Shown: positions 1 through 8,371 of the stretch, piece after piece
Position numbering within the stretch: position 1 is the first letter of the stretch
How the letters are laid out: each line of letters opens with the position of its first letter
Source of the DNA: Trinickia mobilis
GTDB taxonomy: Bacteria > Pseudomonadota > Gammaproteobacteria > Burkholderiales > Burkholderiaceae
Assembly (NCBI RefSeq): GCF_017315705.1
Contig: NZ_JAFLRF010000014.1
Coordinates: 1-64,000 of the forward strand
Direction: 5' to 3'
DNA length: 64,000 nt
Notes under the pieces: model-generated
Told to the model about the DNA's origin: nothing
Databases searched by the model: none
Seen by the model: the letters and a program-made list of their open reading frames with translations, nothing else
Made by a program: the position numbers and the translations under genes

Positions 1-60
1 GCCGTGAAAATTTTTTTTGCTGCGCTCGGGATGAGGCCGGAAACACTGGCCGACGTCTAG
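1..60 (+). CDS. Possible 3' end of a truncated CDS (tail only)
   Basis: Frame 1 is open from the window edge to a TAG at 58-60 and encodes 19 residues ending in RPETLADV. The codons are not strongly GC-biased, so this could be a real gene tail or chance. The family cannot be named from so short a piece. Two hairpins about 190-250 bp further on would suit the end of a rightward transcript. Confidence 0.25.
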   Translation, partial: AVKIFFAALGMRPETLADV

Positions 61-410
61 GAACCGCGTTCCTTTCCGCCTGTACGGGCGGCAAGTTTGA
101 TTAAATGGGCCCTCCTGGCATTTAGGCGCCATCTATGCGTCCATCCACGAAGACATTAAGATCGGGGAGCGGGAGGCGTGCATGACGGTGGCGCTTCATG
201 TCGAAGGACATTGAAAGCGTCCCAACCCCTGTCGTAGCCGAAGCGGTACCAAGGCCAGCCGCCTTGGTTATCCGCCCCGCGTTCTCGTGGACCCGAACGC
301 GGGGCGGTTCTCCTTGCTAACGAGGCTCGACTCGATCGACTTGTAACCGACTTGCGGGCACTATCGACCCGTCAATGGGTCGCGCTTGAAGCAAACCGCG
401 CGGTTGTGGC
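61..410. other. Gene-free stretch between the window edge and the dehalogenase gene
   Basis: I see no convincing coding region here on either strand. The only structure is a pair of consecutive hairpins at 249-267 and 272-307, described separately. Confidence 0.6.
249..307 (+). terminator. Tandem hairpins, probable terminator of a rightward gene
   Basis: The first hairpin has arms CCAAGGC (249-255) and GCCTTGG (261-267). The second has a perfect 13-bp stem, 272-284 with 295-307, and a 10-nt loop. A pyrimidine run TTCTCCTT follows on the plus strand, a weak T-tract. The minus strand has no T-tract, so it would not be an intrinsic terminator for the leftward dehalogenase operon. Confidence 0.45.
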
Positions 411-1097
411 TCAGGCGACGTGCATCTGCTTCAACAAGCCCGGCAACTGATCGAGACTTTTGATGATGTGATCCGGCGATTGGCCAAGTTCATCGAACGT
501 ATTGTCTGTGCGGTTGATCCAGCAGACTGGAAAACCAAAATGTCGTGCACCCGATGCGTCCCATGCGTTCGAGGAGACGAACAGGATTTGCGAGCGGTGT
601 CGATCGAACGCTTTCTCCGCCAAGTGGTAGACGTTCGGGTGTGGTTTGAAGACTTCGACGGACTCGACGCTGATGAGATGCGCGAAGCGCGATGTCAATC
701 CCGAATGGCCGACCACGTGCCGGATCGAATTCACGGATCCGTTCGAGAGAATCGCGAGCGGCAGATCCATCGACTGGAGTTCGGCGAGCGCGGCAGGCAC
801 CTCGGGGAACGGCTGGATCTTCAGATACGCGTCGCTGAGCGTGCGTCGCGCTTCGTCATTCAGCGTCAGTTTCAAATGATTGCAGGTGTACAGCAATGCA
901 TGCTCCGTTGCTTCTTCGAAGGAAAGGTAGTGTCCCATCAAGCTGCGCAGCCACGTGTATTCGAGCTGCTTTTGCCGCCATACCATGCTGATTTCCAATC
1001 CGCGCCCGGGAAAGTATTCGCTGCAGCGTCCCGCAACGGAATGAACGTCGTACAGCGTTCCGTAAAGATCAAAAACGATACCCTTGATGTTTTTCAT
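411..1097 (-). CDS. L-2-haloacid dehalogenase, type II (HAD superfamily)
   Basis: This 228-residue enzyme should hydrolyse L-2-haloalkanoic acids such as chloroacetate or 2-chloropropionate to 2-hydroxyacids through an aspartyl-ester intermediate in the cytoplasm. Every catalytic position described for the L-DEX type is present at the same number: nucleophile D10, then T14, R41, S118, K151, Y157, S175, N177 and D180. The motifs FDLYGT, LSNGS, FKPHP and SSNAWD are all intact. The start has a GGAG 8 bases upstream. It is the last gene of a three-gene operon, 72 bp behind the symporter gene, which suggests the symporter imports its substrate. Substrate range is inferred from the family. Confidence 0.95.
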   Translation of the reverse strand: MKNIKGIVFDLYGTLYDVHSVAGRCSEYFPGRGLEISMVWRQKQLEYTWLRSLMGHYLSFEEATEHALLYTCNHLKLTLNDEARRTLSDAYLKIQPFPEVPAALAELQSMDLPLAILSNGSVNSIRHVVGHSGLTSRFAHLISVESVEVFKPHPNVYHLAEKAFDRHRSQILFVSSNAWDASGARHFGFPVCWINRTDNTFDELGQSPDHIIKSLDQLPGLLKQMHVA

Positions 1098-1169
1098 CTG
1101 ATGTCTCCAGAGAAGTGTGCGTGGTCGGTTGAGAGGCCGAATTGCAATAGAAGACGTCGCGGCTGCTGG

Positions 1170-2705
1170 TCAGCGGCGCTCGTCGAGGTTGAAACCGGTG
1201 TGAGTCTTGAAGACGAACGCATCGAACCGTGCTTCGTTTTCCGGATCCCGGCCGCCGAGCAACGTGCCGAGCCATGCGCCGAGAAAGCCGATAGGCATGC
1301 TGAGTATGGTCGGGTTCACGATCGGGAAGATGGCGTGACCCTTCAAAATGGCGGGCCCGATGAATGCGAGGACCATCGACGACACCAACCCGGCCAGCAC
1401 GCCGCCAATGACGCCGGCGGTGTTGAACCGGCGCCAGAATATCGACAGCAGGATGACCGGGAAATTGGAGGAGGCTGCGATCGCGATCGCAAGGATGACA
1501 AGCACGCCGACATTGATGCCTTGCGCCAGCAGCCCAAAGAGGACGGCGAGTACGCCGACCACCAGAGTTGCAATCCTCGCGACGCGAACCTGTTCGTGTT
1601 CGGAGACCTTTCCTGAACGTATGACGTTCACGTAAAGATCATGTGCAATCGCTCCTGACGACGCGAGCGTCAGGCCAGCCACGACAGCCAAGATGGCTGC
1701 GAATGCGATTGCGCAGATCGCCGCGAGGAAGATCTGACCGCCTAACGTACCCGGCCCGCCCCCGAGGTATTGGGCAAGCAGCGGCAGCGCGAGATTCCCA
1801 CCCTTGTCGGCTGCGCGGATCGTTGTCTGTCCGACGAATGTTGCCGATGCGAAGCCGATCAGTGTCGTGACGAGGAAGAAGCTGCCGGCGAGAAACATCA
1901 GCCACAGGACGGACTTTCTTGCCGCGCGTGCATCCGGCACCGTGTAAAAGCGCGTCATGATGTGCGGCAATCCGGCGACGCCGAACATGAACGACAAAAA
2001 CAGCGAAAGGGGATCGAGCGGATGCTTGAAATAGCCGCCCGCCGTGAGCATGCCGGGGCCGTACAAGCGTTCGACGGATGCGAAGAGAGAGAGTGCATCG
2101 AAATGCACGGCTGCGAGCAGCATCGCCACGAGGACGATCGCCGCAACCAACAGCAGCAAAGCCTTCACGATCTGCACCCATGTGGTCGCGATCATGCCTC
2201 CGAACAGCACATAAATGATCATGCCGACGCCGACAAGAACGACGGCGACATCATAGGGGACGCCGAGCAGAAGCTTGATCAACGCGCCGGCCCCCGCCAT
2301 TTGCGGGACCATGTAAGCAAGATTGACGACCACTGTGCCGAGCACCGCTGCGAGTCGTGCGTGACGGCTGCGCATCCTCTCGTCGATGACATCGCCAAAC
2401 GTGAACCGTCCGGTATTGCGAACGGGCTCCGCCACGAGCATCAAGACGACGAGAAACGCCACCAGCGCAGCGACGGCGTAGAGCGAGCCGTCCATGCCGT
2501 ACAGCGATACGAGGCCGGAGAATCCGAGAAAAGCCGCAGCGCTCATCCAATCGCCGGCCAATGCAAAACCATTGGCACGGGCCGAGAGGTTGCCGCCCGC
2601 CGCATAAAACTCGCTCGTGGTTCGCGTGCGCCGCGCCGCCCACCACGTGATCGCCATTGTTACCGCCAGAATAAGCAGGAAGATAATAACGGTGAGCACT
2701 CTCAT
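1170..2705 (-). CDS. Sodium:solute symporter family, ActP-like monocarboxylate transporter
   Basis: The 511-residue inner-membrane protein belongs to the SSS family in the acetate-permease (ActP) branch and has about 13 hydrophobic segments. The N-terminal half carries the typical EFYAAGG and ALAGDWMSAAAFLG stretches. The ATG at 2705 is used because it overlaps the stop of the preceding DUF485 gene (ATGA), and it gives a normal family length, whereas the open frame runs upstream without a plausible start. Paired with a DUF485 protein and followed by a haloacid dehalogenase, it probably takes up a small (halo)monocarboxylate with Na+. Acetate itself is an alternative substrate. Confidence 0.9.
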   Translation of the reverse strand: MRVLTVIIFLLILAVTMAITWWAARRTRTTSEFYAAGGNLSARANGFALAGDWMSAAAFLGFSGLVSLYGMDGSLYAVAALVAFLVVLMLVAEPVRNTGRFTFGDVIDERMRSRHARLAAVLGTVVVNLAYMVPQMAGAGALIKLLLGVPYDVAVVLVGVGMIIYVLFGGMIATTWVQIVKALLLLVAAIVLVAMLLAAVHFDALSLFASVERLYGPGMLTAGGYFKHPLDPLSLFLSFMFGVAGLPHIMTRFYTVPDARAARKSVLWLMFLAGSFFLVTTLIGFASATFVGQTTIRAADKGGNLALPLLAQYLGGGPGTLGGQIFLAAICAIAFAAILAVVAGLTLASSGAIAHDLYVNVIRSGKVSEHEQVRVARIATLVVGVLAVLFGLLAQGINVGVLVILAIAIAASSNFPVILLSIFWRRFNTAGVIGGVLAGLVSSMVLAFIGPAILKGHAIFPIVNPTILSMPIGFLGAWLGTLLGGRDPENEARFDAFVFKTHTGFNLDERR

Positions 2706-3085
2706 GATTGCGCCTCCGTGCAGGCTTCCAGGATCGCACGTTCGGCTTGCGCGTCGAATCGACGGTTGGCGACGTGGACATACCAGGCTGCCGCGGCCCA
2801 ACTCAGGCAGTACATCAACACAACGAGCAGGTATCCGATATTGAAAGCGCCTGCTATTTTCTCCGCCATCAAGGGGCGATCGAAGCCCAAGAGCAACGCC
2901 GTGCCGAGTATGAAGACGCAACTGAGGCCGAGGACGGGCGCGACAAAGCGGACTTTTATGCCGATGAGTTTCTTGAAGCTGGCGTTCAACGCCGGATTGA
3001 CGCGGGACGTGGCATCGTCGCCAGTGTGGGGCGGCGAGGACGTTTGTGCTTGCGCCAGCCGTCCTTGCTGCGAGAGTTCGATCAT
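2702..3085 (-). CDS. DUF485 family inner-membrane protein (YjcH-like partner of the symporter)
   Basis: This is a 127-residue protein with a hydrophilic N-terminus of about 45 residues and two membrane segments (about 55-75 and 85-105), as in DUF485 proteins encoded beside ActP symporters. The usual length is about 100 residues, so the N-terminus is somewhat extended. The start at 3085 has a strong AAGGAG 7 bases upstream. Its stop overlaps the symporter start by 4 bases, which indicates translational coupling. It is the first gene of the operon and lies behind the predicted sigma-54 promoter. The molecular role of the family is not settled; a helper of the symporter is an inference. Confidence 0.9.
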   Translation of the reverse strand: MIELSQQGRLAQAQTSSPPHTGDDATSRVNPALNASFKKLIGIKVRFVAPVLGLSCVFILGTALLLGFDRPLMAEKIAGAFNIGYLLVVLMYCLSWAAAAWYVHVANRRFDAQAERAILEACTEAQS

Positions 3086-3455
3086 GTGTGTCTCCTTGTC
3101 TGCCCACACCGGGGCTTTGTACCTACTGGATGCCGTGCGTTTGCCCGAGCATGCCGCGCGACCGACCGTTTGCTGCGAGCGCTCTGTGAGCAAGGTTCGC
3201 GCCAAGCGGGTGACGTGATGTGCCACGATCCGTCGAGGCCCTGTGTTCTCAAGGGTTTGCGCCGCGATCGAGTCGGTAATGACGCACGGTCTGTGCTTGT
3301 ACGGCTCGATGGGTGATGTGGATGCCCGAACCGGTCCTGACGGCGGCTGATTCATTTCTGACTCGGCAGGCGAGCTGGGATAACCCTTAGATCGCCCCAC
3401 GAATGCACCGGTATCGCTGGTGTATCCTCGCCGTATTCTCGAGAATGGACGAGTC
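3086..3455. other. Divergent regulatory region between the haloacid operon and its activator gene
   Basis: This 370-bp region has no gene. It holds a sigma-54-type promoter facing the operon (3190-3205). The region upstream of that promoter, about 3207-3400, is where activator sites would be expected. One small inverted repeat, GCAC-N5-GTGC, is visible near 3283-3295, but I would not call it an operator on sequence alone. Confidence 0.6.
3190..3205 (-). promoter_or_regulatory. Sigma-54 (-24/-12) promoter of the DUF485-symporter-dehalogenase operon
   Basis: Read on the minus strand the sequence is TTGGCGCG-AACC-TTGC. It matches the consensus TGGCACG-N4-TTGC at all but one base, with the invariant GG and GC exactly 10 bases apart. 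Transcription would start near 3178, giving a 5' leader of about 93 nt before the DUF485 start codon. The divergent neighbour encodes a GAFTGA-containing activator, the class required by this promoter type. Confidence 0.8.
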
Positions 3456-5120
3456 ATGAATCACAGGGTTTTACTGGAGACATTGGACGAGCTCCCAGTC
3501 GGCATTGTTCTGCTTAACGAGACGGGCATCGAGTGGCAAAACGCTCTGGTCCGCGACGGACTCTCGCGTGATGAACGGCACCCCGAGGAGATTCGCGCGG
3601 CGTTTATCGAGCTCGCGCGGACACATGCCAGCGAGCCGGGCTCCGTTCCGTCGACTTTCCTTTTCTGCGGCGAAAACTACTTCCCCGCCGTGCATTCGTC
3701 GCCCGAGGCGACGGTGGTGCTGCTGATTCCGGAGCGTGATTGCGCGACGGTGTTTCCTGAGCTGGCGCGATTGCGCCAGCTCAGCTTCGACCTCGAGGAG
3801 ATCTTTCGTCACTCATTCGACGGTATTTTCGTCGCCGACGGAAGCGGCGTGACCTTGATGGTCAACGAAGGTTGCGAGCGGAACTACGACCTCAAGGCTG
3901 CGGACATGATCGGTCGCCATGTGTCCGAATTCGAGCAAAAAGGCCTGATCCGCCCGGTGGTCGCACAGCAGGTCGCGCGTACGGGCCAGCGCATTTCCAC
4001 GACGCAGCGCACGCACACGGGCAAGACCATCATGGTCACCGGCATTCCGCTGTTCGACGCCGTCGGCAAAGTGCGCAAGGTCATCATCAATTCCCGGGAT
4101 ACGACCGAGCTGCTGCAGCTGCAGGATGCGCTTGCGCAGGCGCAGGCTGATCTGCAGCGCGTCGACGCCGAGATCGAGGCATTGCGGTTGCAAAATCTCA
4201 AGGTCGACGGTCTCGTTCTGCATAGCGAGCCGATGCAGCGCATCGCGAGCCTTGCCGCGCGTGTGGCAAAGGTCGATGCGACGGTGCTGATAACGGGGCA
4301 CTCCGGAGTCGGCAAAGATGTGATTACGCGTCTCATTCATCGAGAAAGTCCGCGCGCGAACGGCCCACTGATCAAGATCAACTGCGGCGCGCTTCCGCGC
4401 GATCTGCTCGAATCGGAGTTGTTCGGATACGAGCCGGGCGCATTCACAGGGGCGCAAAAGCAGGGCAAACCCGGACTGATCGAGCTCGCGCATCGCGGCA
4501 CGCTGTTTCTCGACGAAATCGGCGATCTTCCGCTCGACTTGCAGGTGAAGCTCCTTCAGGTGCTGCAGGACCGCGTCATCGTTCGGCTAGGGGGGACTCA
4601 GCCGCTATCGGTCGACGTTCGTGTGATCGCCGCGACGAACCGTGACCTGAAGTCGATGGTGGCCGAACGCACGTTTCGCGATGACCTCTTTTATCGACTC
4701 AACGTCGTACCGATTGCTGTGCCGCCGCTGGCTGCGCACAAGGATGACATCTCACCTCTCGTGCTGCAATTCGCTAGGGAGTTCAACGCACGCTACGGCC
4801 TCACACGGACGTTTTCCGAGCAGGCGATGGCGCTGATGCTCGCCCACGATTGGCCGGGCAACATTCGCGAGCTGAGGAATGTCGTGGAGCGGGCGATCGT
4901 GACGAGCGAAGCCGATATGATCGGGCCGGAGTTTCTGGATGGCGTGCTGCCGAGCGAAGTGCTCGACGAAGAGCCGAGCACGTTCCGTCAGCGAGTCGAG
5001 CGGTTCGAGCGGCGGTTGATCGAGGACGCAATGCGCAAGCACGGCAATACGCGAGAAGTCGCCAAAGCCATGGGACTCAGTCAGTCCAGCGTCGTACGCA
5101 GGCTCAGACTGGGAAAATGA
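3456..5120 (+). CDS. Sigma-54-dependent transcriptional activator (PAS, AAA+, Fis HTH)
   Basis: The 554-residue regulator has an N-terminal sensory region, a PAS domain at about 112-225, a short coiled coil at about 225-258, an AAA+ domain, and a C-terminal Fis-type helix-turn-helix (about 530-554). The AAA+ domain carries Walker A GHSGVGK at about 281-287, the sigma-54 contact loop GAFTGA at about 328-333 and Walker B LFLDEIG near 350. The ATG at 3456 is preferred over an upstream GTG because GGACGAG lies just before it. The gene diverges from the haloacid operon, whose promoter is of the sigma-54 type, so it most likely activates that operon. The signal is unknown; a haloacid or its product is a guess. 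Confidence 0.92.
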   Translation: MNHRVLLETLDELPVGIVLLNETGIEWQNALVRDGLSRDERHPEEIRAAFIELARTHASEPGSVPSTFLFCGENYFPAVHSSPEATVVLLIPERDCATVFPELARLRQLSFDLEEIFRHSFDGIFVADGSGVTLMVNEGCERNYDLKAADMIGRHVSEFEQKGLIRPVVAQQVARTGQRISTTQRTHTGKTIMVTGIPLFDAVGKVRKVIINSRDTTELLQLQDALAQAQADLQRVDAEIEALRLQNLKVDGLVLHSEPMQRIASLAARVAKVDATVLITGHSGVGKDVITRLIHRESPRANGPLIKINCGALPRDLLESELFGYEPGAFTGAQKQGKPGLIELAHRGTLFLDEIGDLPLDLQVKLLQVLQDRVIVRLGGTQPLSVDVRVIAATNRDLKSMVAERTFRDDLFYRLNVVPIAVPPLAAHKDDISPLVLQFAREFNARYGLTRTFSEQAMALMLAHDWPGNIRELRNVVERAIVTSEADMIGPEFLDGVLPSEVLDEEPSTFRQRVERFERRLIEDAMRKHGNTREVAKAMGLSQSSVVRRLRLGK

Positions 5121-5157
5121 AATGCGGCCCGGCAAGCATCATGCCGAATTTTTTCCG

Positions 5158-5191
5158 AGGCCGAAAACATCGATTCGCGCGTCTTCGGCCT
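5158..5191 (+). terminator. Hairpin between convergent genes (weak terminator candidate)
   Basis: Arms AGGCCGAA (5158-5165) and TTCGGCCT (5184-5191) form an 8-bp stem after the activator gene. The following TTCTATC is a poor T-tract, so termination strength is doubtful. Confidence 0.3.
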
Positions 5192-5263
5192 TCTATCGTG
5201 TGCCGCCTCCGTATCAGCGTCCGCACGCGATGCAGCTTCTCGGGTCGGTCGTCACGCGCCGTT

Positions 5264-5569
5264 TCAGTCCTTGAACAGGTGCGTTGCGTGAGTCACTGCA
5301 CCGCCCGCGCGGATCGCCGCCGCAACGAGCGCGGCTTCGGCCAATTGCTCGTCGTTGGCACCGGCATCGCGCGCGGCCTTCGTGTGCAGTTCGATGCAGT
5401 AGGGGCACTGGGTCGTCAGCGCCACGGCTACAGCAATTAGCTGCTTCTGTTGCCCCGTAAGCGCACCCTCGGCAAACGCGGCCTTGTCGAACGCCCAGAA
5501 GCTTTTCATGGCTTCGGGTGCTTTTTCATCCAACGTCTTCAGTCGAGTAAGATGTTTCATGTCAAACAT
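5264..5569 (-). CDS. Carboxymuconolactone decarboxylase / AhpD-like family protein
   Basis: This 101-residue protein has a single CMD domain. It shows the redox-active CPYC motif (C55, C58) followed by E60 and H62, the signature of AhpD-like alkylhydroperoxidases, so a peroxidase or thiol-redox role is more likely than decarboxylation. Start at 5569 (MFDMKH) is favoured by GGAG 7 bases upstream; an in-frame ATG three codons later is possible. It is divergent from an AraC-type regulator 88 bp away, a common pairing in proteobacteria. The physiological substrate is unknown. Confidence 0.88.
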   Translation of the reverse strand: MFDMKHLTRLKTLDEKAPEAMKSFWAFDKAAFAEGALTGQQKQLIAVAVALTTQCPYCIELHTKAARDAGANDEQLAEAALVAAAIRAGGAVTHATHLFKD

Positions 5570-5583
5570 GGAATTTCTCCGGT

Positions 5584-5640
5584 AATCAAGGGACTGCCCA
5601 GCACATGGTAGTGATGCCCGGGTTCCATGTGGTCTTGATT
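5584..5640. promoter_or_regulatory. Nested inverted repeats in the ahpD-like/araC-like divergent promoter
   Basis: The outer pair is AATCAAG (5584-5590) with CTTGATT (5634-5640). The inner pair is CACATGG (5602-5608) with CCATGTG (5625-5631). All arms are perfect 7-mers and lie in the 88-bp space between the two divergent genes. They are candidate operators for the adjacent AraC-type regulator. The two pairs are not exactly concentric (centres 5612 and 5616.5). Confidence 0.45.
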
Positions 5641-5657
5641 TGGTTCGAATTCGTCCA

Positions 5658-6638
5658 ATGACTCAACATTCCCCTGCGCTTCACCCCGTCCTTGATCACC
5701 TTCTGGCCGCGCTCGACATCGGCGTGGCCAATTTCACGCTCTGCGACATACGGGACGGCTGGAGCGTGCGCTTCGATGCCTGCAAGACTGCCAGCCTTCA
5801 CTACTGCATGGCGGGAAGCGGTGCGTTGGTGGTACAAGACGGCGAACGCATCACGCTGGACTCAAACAGTTTTGTGATGCTGCCGCCGGGTGTCTGCTAC
5901 CGGATCGAGAGCGCCAATTCGTCGCTGGCAAATACGGTCGATCGAGAGCGTCTGGGCGCGTGGTCTTCGCGTGAGACGGTCCCGACGGTCACGGTCGGCG
6001 AATGCAGCGAGGGTGTCGTTACAGCATGCGGCGAATTGGATTTCGATACTGGCGCAGGGGTTGATCCGTTCAGAGCCATGAGCCGCCCGCTCGTCGCGCG
6101 ATTTGAAGGGCCATCCGGCTTGCGGGACCAGTTCGTTTTGCTGTTGGCAGAATGCGCCCGGCCCGGGCTCGGATCGAGGGTGCTCGTCGAAGCGCTCCTC
6201 AAGCAGTGCCTGGTGTTGGTGCTCAGACGCCAGATCGACGATGGCGGCACGAACTTGCCCTGGACGGCCGGCATCGCCGATCAACGCCTCTCGCGCGCGC
6301 TCGAGGCAATTTTCGAGCGCCCTCAATCGGCTTTGTCCGTGCAACGACTTGCCGATATCGCTGGAATGAGTCGATCGTCGTTTGCTGCCCGGTTCGAAAG
6401 TACTTTTGGCCAACCACCGATGGCGATGTTGAAGGTTGTCAGGCTTCGCAAAGCGAGTGAGCTTCTGGCAACCACCACGCTACAGGTTTCGGAAGTCGCC
6501 AAAGCGGTGGGCTTCTCGAGCCGTAGCAATTTCTCGCAGGCGTTCCACAAGTTTCACGGCATGGACCCAACAACGTTCCGACAATGGTCGAAGTCAAAAA
6601 TAGCCTGGGCCGCGCCGCAGCGTAGAGTGACCGTATGA
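5658..6638 (+). CDS. AraC family transcriptional regulator with N-terminal cupin (Cupin_6-like)
   Basis: The 326-residue protein has an N-terminal cupin sensor domain (about 10-170) resembling AraC-type Cupin_6 domains. The C-terminus carries two helix-turn-helix motifs (about 215-315), with VQRLADIAGMSRSSFAARF and the conserved second HTH around EVAKAVGFSSRSNFSQAF. The ATG at 5658 gives the expected length; a TTG at 5640 is possible, and neither has a clear Shine-Dalgarno. It is divergent from the AhpD-like gene, which it probably regulates. Its stop overlaps the start of a truncated regulator fragment. Confidence 0.88.
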   Translation: MTQHSPALHPVLDHLLAALDIGVANFTLCDIRDGWSVRFDACKTASLHYCMAGSGALVVQDGERITLDSNSFVMLPPGVCYRIESANSSLANTVDRERLGAWSSRETVPTVTVGECSEGVVTACGELDFDTGAGVDPFRAMSRPLVARFEGPSGLRDQFVLLLAECARPGLGSRVLVEALLKQCLVLVLRRQIDDGGTNLPWTAGIADQRLSRALEAIFERPQSALSVQRLADIAGMSRSSFAARFESTFGQPPMAMLKVVRLRKASELLATTTLQVSEVAKAVGFSSRSNFSQAFHKFHGMDPTTFRQWSKSKIAWAAPQRRVTV

Positions 6639-6823
6639 AAGACGTCTTTAGCGACATCGTGGACACCATCGAGTTGGAAGGCGCCCTTTACTTTCGCCCC
6701 GACTTTTCGCCGCCGTTTGCGATCGGCGCACCGGCCTACGGCAAGGCCGCCCAATTCCACCTCGTGGTTCAGAACCTGGGCACGGAAAATGTGCCTGACG
6801 CAATACTTAGGAATGCAAGATAA
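6635..6823 (+). pseudogene. 5' fragment of a second cupin/AraC-type regulator (decayed)
   Basis: The 62-residue frame begins with DVFSDIVDTIELEGALYFR and continues to AAQFHLVVQ, the start of a Cupin_6-type sensor domain of AraC regulators. After about residue 48 the similarity stops, and the last residues (NLGTENVPDAILRNAR) do not fit the domain. No HTH follows in any frame before the next gene. It therefore looks like a gene truncated by deletion near 6775-6785. Its ATG overlaps the stop of the intact AraC gene (ATGA). A short intact protein is possible but less likely. Confidence 0.6.
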
Positions 6824-6934
6824 CTGGGGGAAATTTTGAGCCGCTCCGAATGCGAATGGGCAGCAGGAACCGGATGATCCTCGCCATCGTCGCAGGGTCT
6901 CCGGCTACCGCCTCCCCTGTTTCAGTCACAGGGT

Positions 6935-8080
6935 CTAGTAGCGCCACTGTCCGGATATTTCATCGGCAAGCGAAAGCTTCTGCCGAACGATCTCAGCGAT
7001 TGGGCTCTGCGAGCCTCCCGATGCTTCTATCTGCGCGAGCAGAAACTTTCGCGCCGAAAAATTGATTGGTCGCAGCAGCCGACCGTCAATTTCCGACATC
7101 CGTCGAACATTTCGCGTCGCCTCATCGACCAGATTTCTCGCGGCACTGAAGTCCGGTGCCACGCCGGTGGCCGCTTGAAACTCGGAACGTAATCCGGCCG
7201 CGTACGCCGGCGACTGTCCGAGTCGATCCGTGTCAAGCAGGAGATCCACGTCGTTGAGCATCCTCCAGGCGCAGAGAATCCACAATGCGACGAATGCCCG
7301 ATAGGCTTCGACTCCTTCAGCCGTCTGTGCGTAACGGGTGCAAGCGACTGTGTACGCCTCCTCCGAGGCTGTTTCAACAGGCGGCACTTTCACGCCGCAC
7401 ATGGCGATTACTTGCCTTACGATCGGCTCGCCCTGGTTAAGGCCCAGCACGCGAAACGGCGCTGCAACGAAAAAGGGATTGCGCCATTCCTGCCTCAGCA
7501 TCCAGCCGGAAGCAAACTGCGAAGCGGGGTTGCGCAGGATACCCGCGTGCATGACGTCGGGAAACGCGCGCTTGAGCCAGGGTGTCCGCCCTTGAGAGCG
7601 GCAGAACTTGAGGACAGGGACCTTGCCATTCCCCGTCGAGAAGTCGCAGAGATTTTTCAAATATGAGCACAAGGCCGGAAAATCGTCGCCTGCCGCGTCT
7701 CCAAAGCGATCGATCCCGAAATTCTTCCGGTATCCGTTCACACCGCGCCCGGTCTTTTGCACGAACGGCCGGTACTCTTCGTAGTAGGGTGAACGCAACG
7801 GTGGGTGACCAGAGGTGTAATCGGGCCGGAAGTCAGGAATATCGTCTAGGCTCAACTCTCCGAGCAGTGCGCCCAGCGGTTCGTAGAGGGCGCTCACCGA
7901 TTCCAGCGCGCGGAATCGCGACCACACCCAGGTCCCCCCGCTCCTCCATCCAGTGTGCAAAAAAATTCTCTGCGGCCGCTTTCCTTGCGGCACGGCAGCG
8001 CTTTGCTGGTCGGATTGAGTTGTCGAAGCATCCGCAGGGCCGACTTTGGCATTGAGTGGGCTTGTATGTGTCGGATTCAT
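6935..8080 (-). CDS. Sulfotransferase-like P-loop protein
   Basis: The predicted 381-residue soluble protein carries FLHTGWRSGGTW at about 40-51, which matches the 5'-phosphosulfate-binding loop of PAPS-dependent sulfotransferases. A later ILRNPASQFASGW segment resembles the 3'-phosphate-binding region (R-N-P-x(3)-F/S). The first 35 residues are Thr/Ser/Ala-rich and probably disordered. The ATG at 8080 has a GGAG upstream. The gene stands alone at the edge of the core genome with no glycan or lipid genes beside it, so the acceptor cannot be inferred. Assignment rests on motif recognition, and other P-loop transferases cannot be excluded. Confidence 0.65.
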   Translation of the reverse strand: MNPTHTSPLNAKVGPADASTTQSDQQSAAVPQGKRPQRIFLHTGWRSGGTWVWSRFRALESVSALYEPLGALLGELSLDDIPDFRPDYTSGHPPLRSPYYEEYRPFVQKTGRGVNGYRKNFGIDRFGDAAGDDFPALCSYLKNLCDFSTGNGKVPVLKFCRSQGRTPWLKRAFPDVMHAGILRNPASQFASGWMLRQEWRNPFFVAAPFRVLGLNQGEPIVRQVIAMCGVKVPPVETASEEAYTVACTRYAQTAEGVEAYRAFVALWILCAWRMLNDVDLLLDTDRLGQSPAYAAGLRSEFQAATGVAPDFSAARNLVDEATRNVRRMSEIDGRLLRPINFSARKFLLAQIEASGGSQSPIAEIVRQKLSLADEISGQWRY

Positions 8081-8286
8081 CGCTTCTCCGCAGTGAGAAA
8101 GGGTGCGCGCACTCTGCTTATGCCTGGAAGGAAGGCAACGCCTGTGGGACACCCTACGGATTCGAGACTATAGCCGAATGGGCTTTCGGCTGCATGCTCC
8201 GCCCTGGACGCCAGATTGGCTGGGGCAGAAAGGCTGGCGAGAAGCGACGGTCAAGCGCTTATCACACTGTTCCAGATACCGTCTCA

Positions 8287-8313
8287 GGTACCGTTGACAC
8301 CTCTGACGGTACC
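8287..8313. promoter_or_regulatory. Inverted repeat upstream of the sulfotransferase-like gene
   Basis: Perfect 8-bp arms GGTACCGT (8287-8294) and ACGGTACC (8306-8313) flank an 11-base spacer, in the 291-bp gap between guaA and the sulfotransferase-like gene. It could be an operator or a structured RNA element downstream of guaA. No T-tract follows. Confidence 0.3.
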
Positions 8314-8371
8314 AAGCGGGCCGCTCCGCGGGCTGCCCGCATAGACCGTCAGAAGAGAATTTTTATCCACC

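Noticed and set aside
8287-8313. The inverted repeat as an integration site of a mobile island covering 1-8371
   Set aside because: No integrase, no tRNA and no matching direct repeat at the other end are visible.
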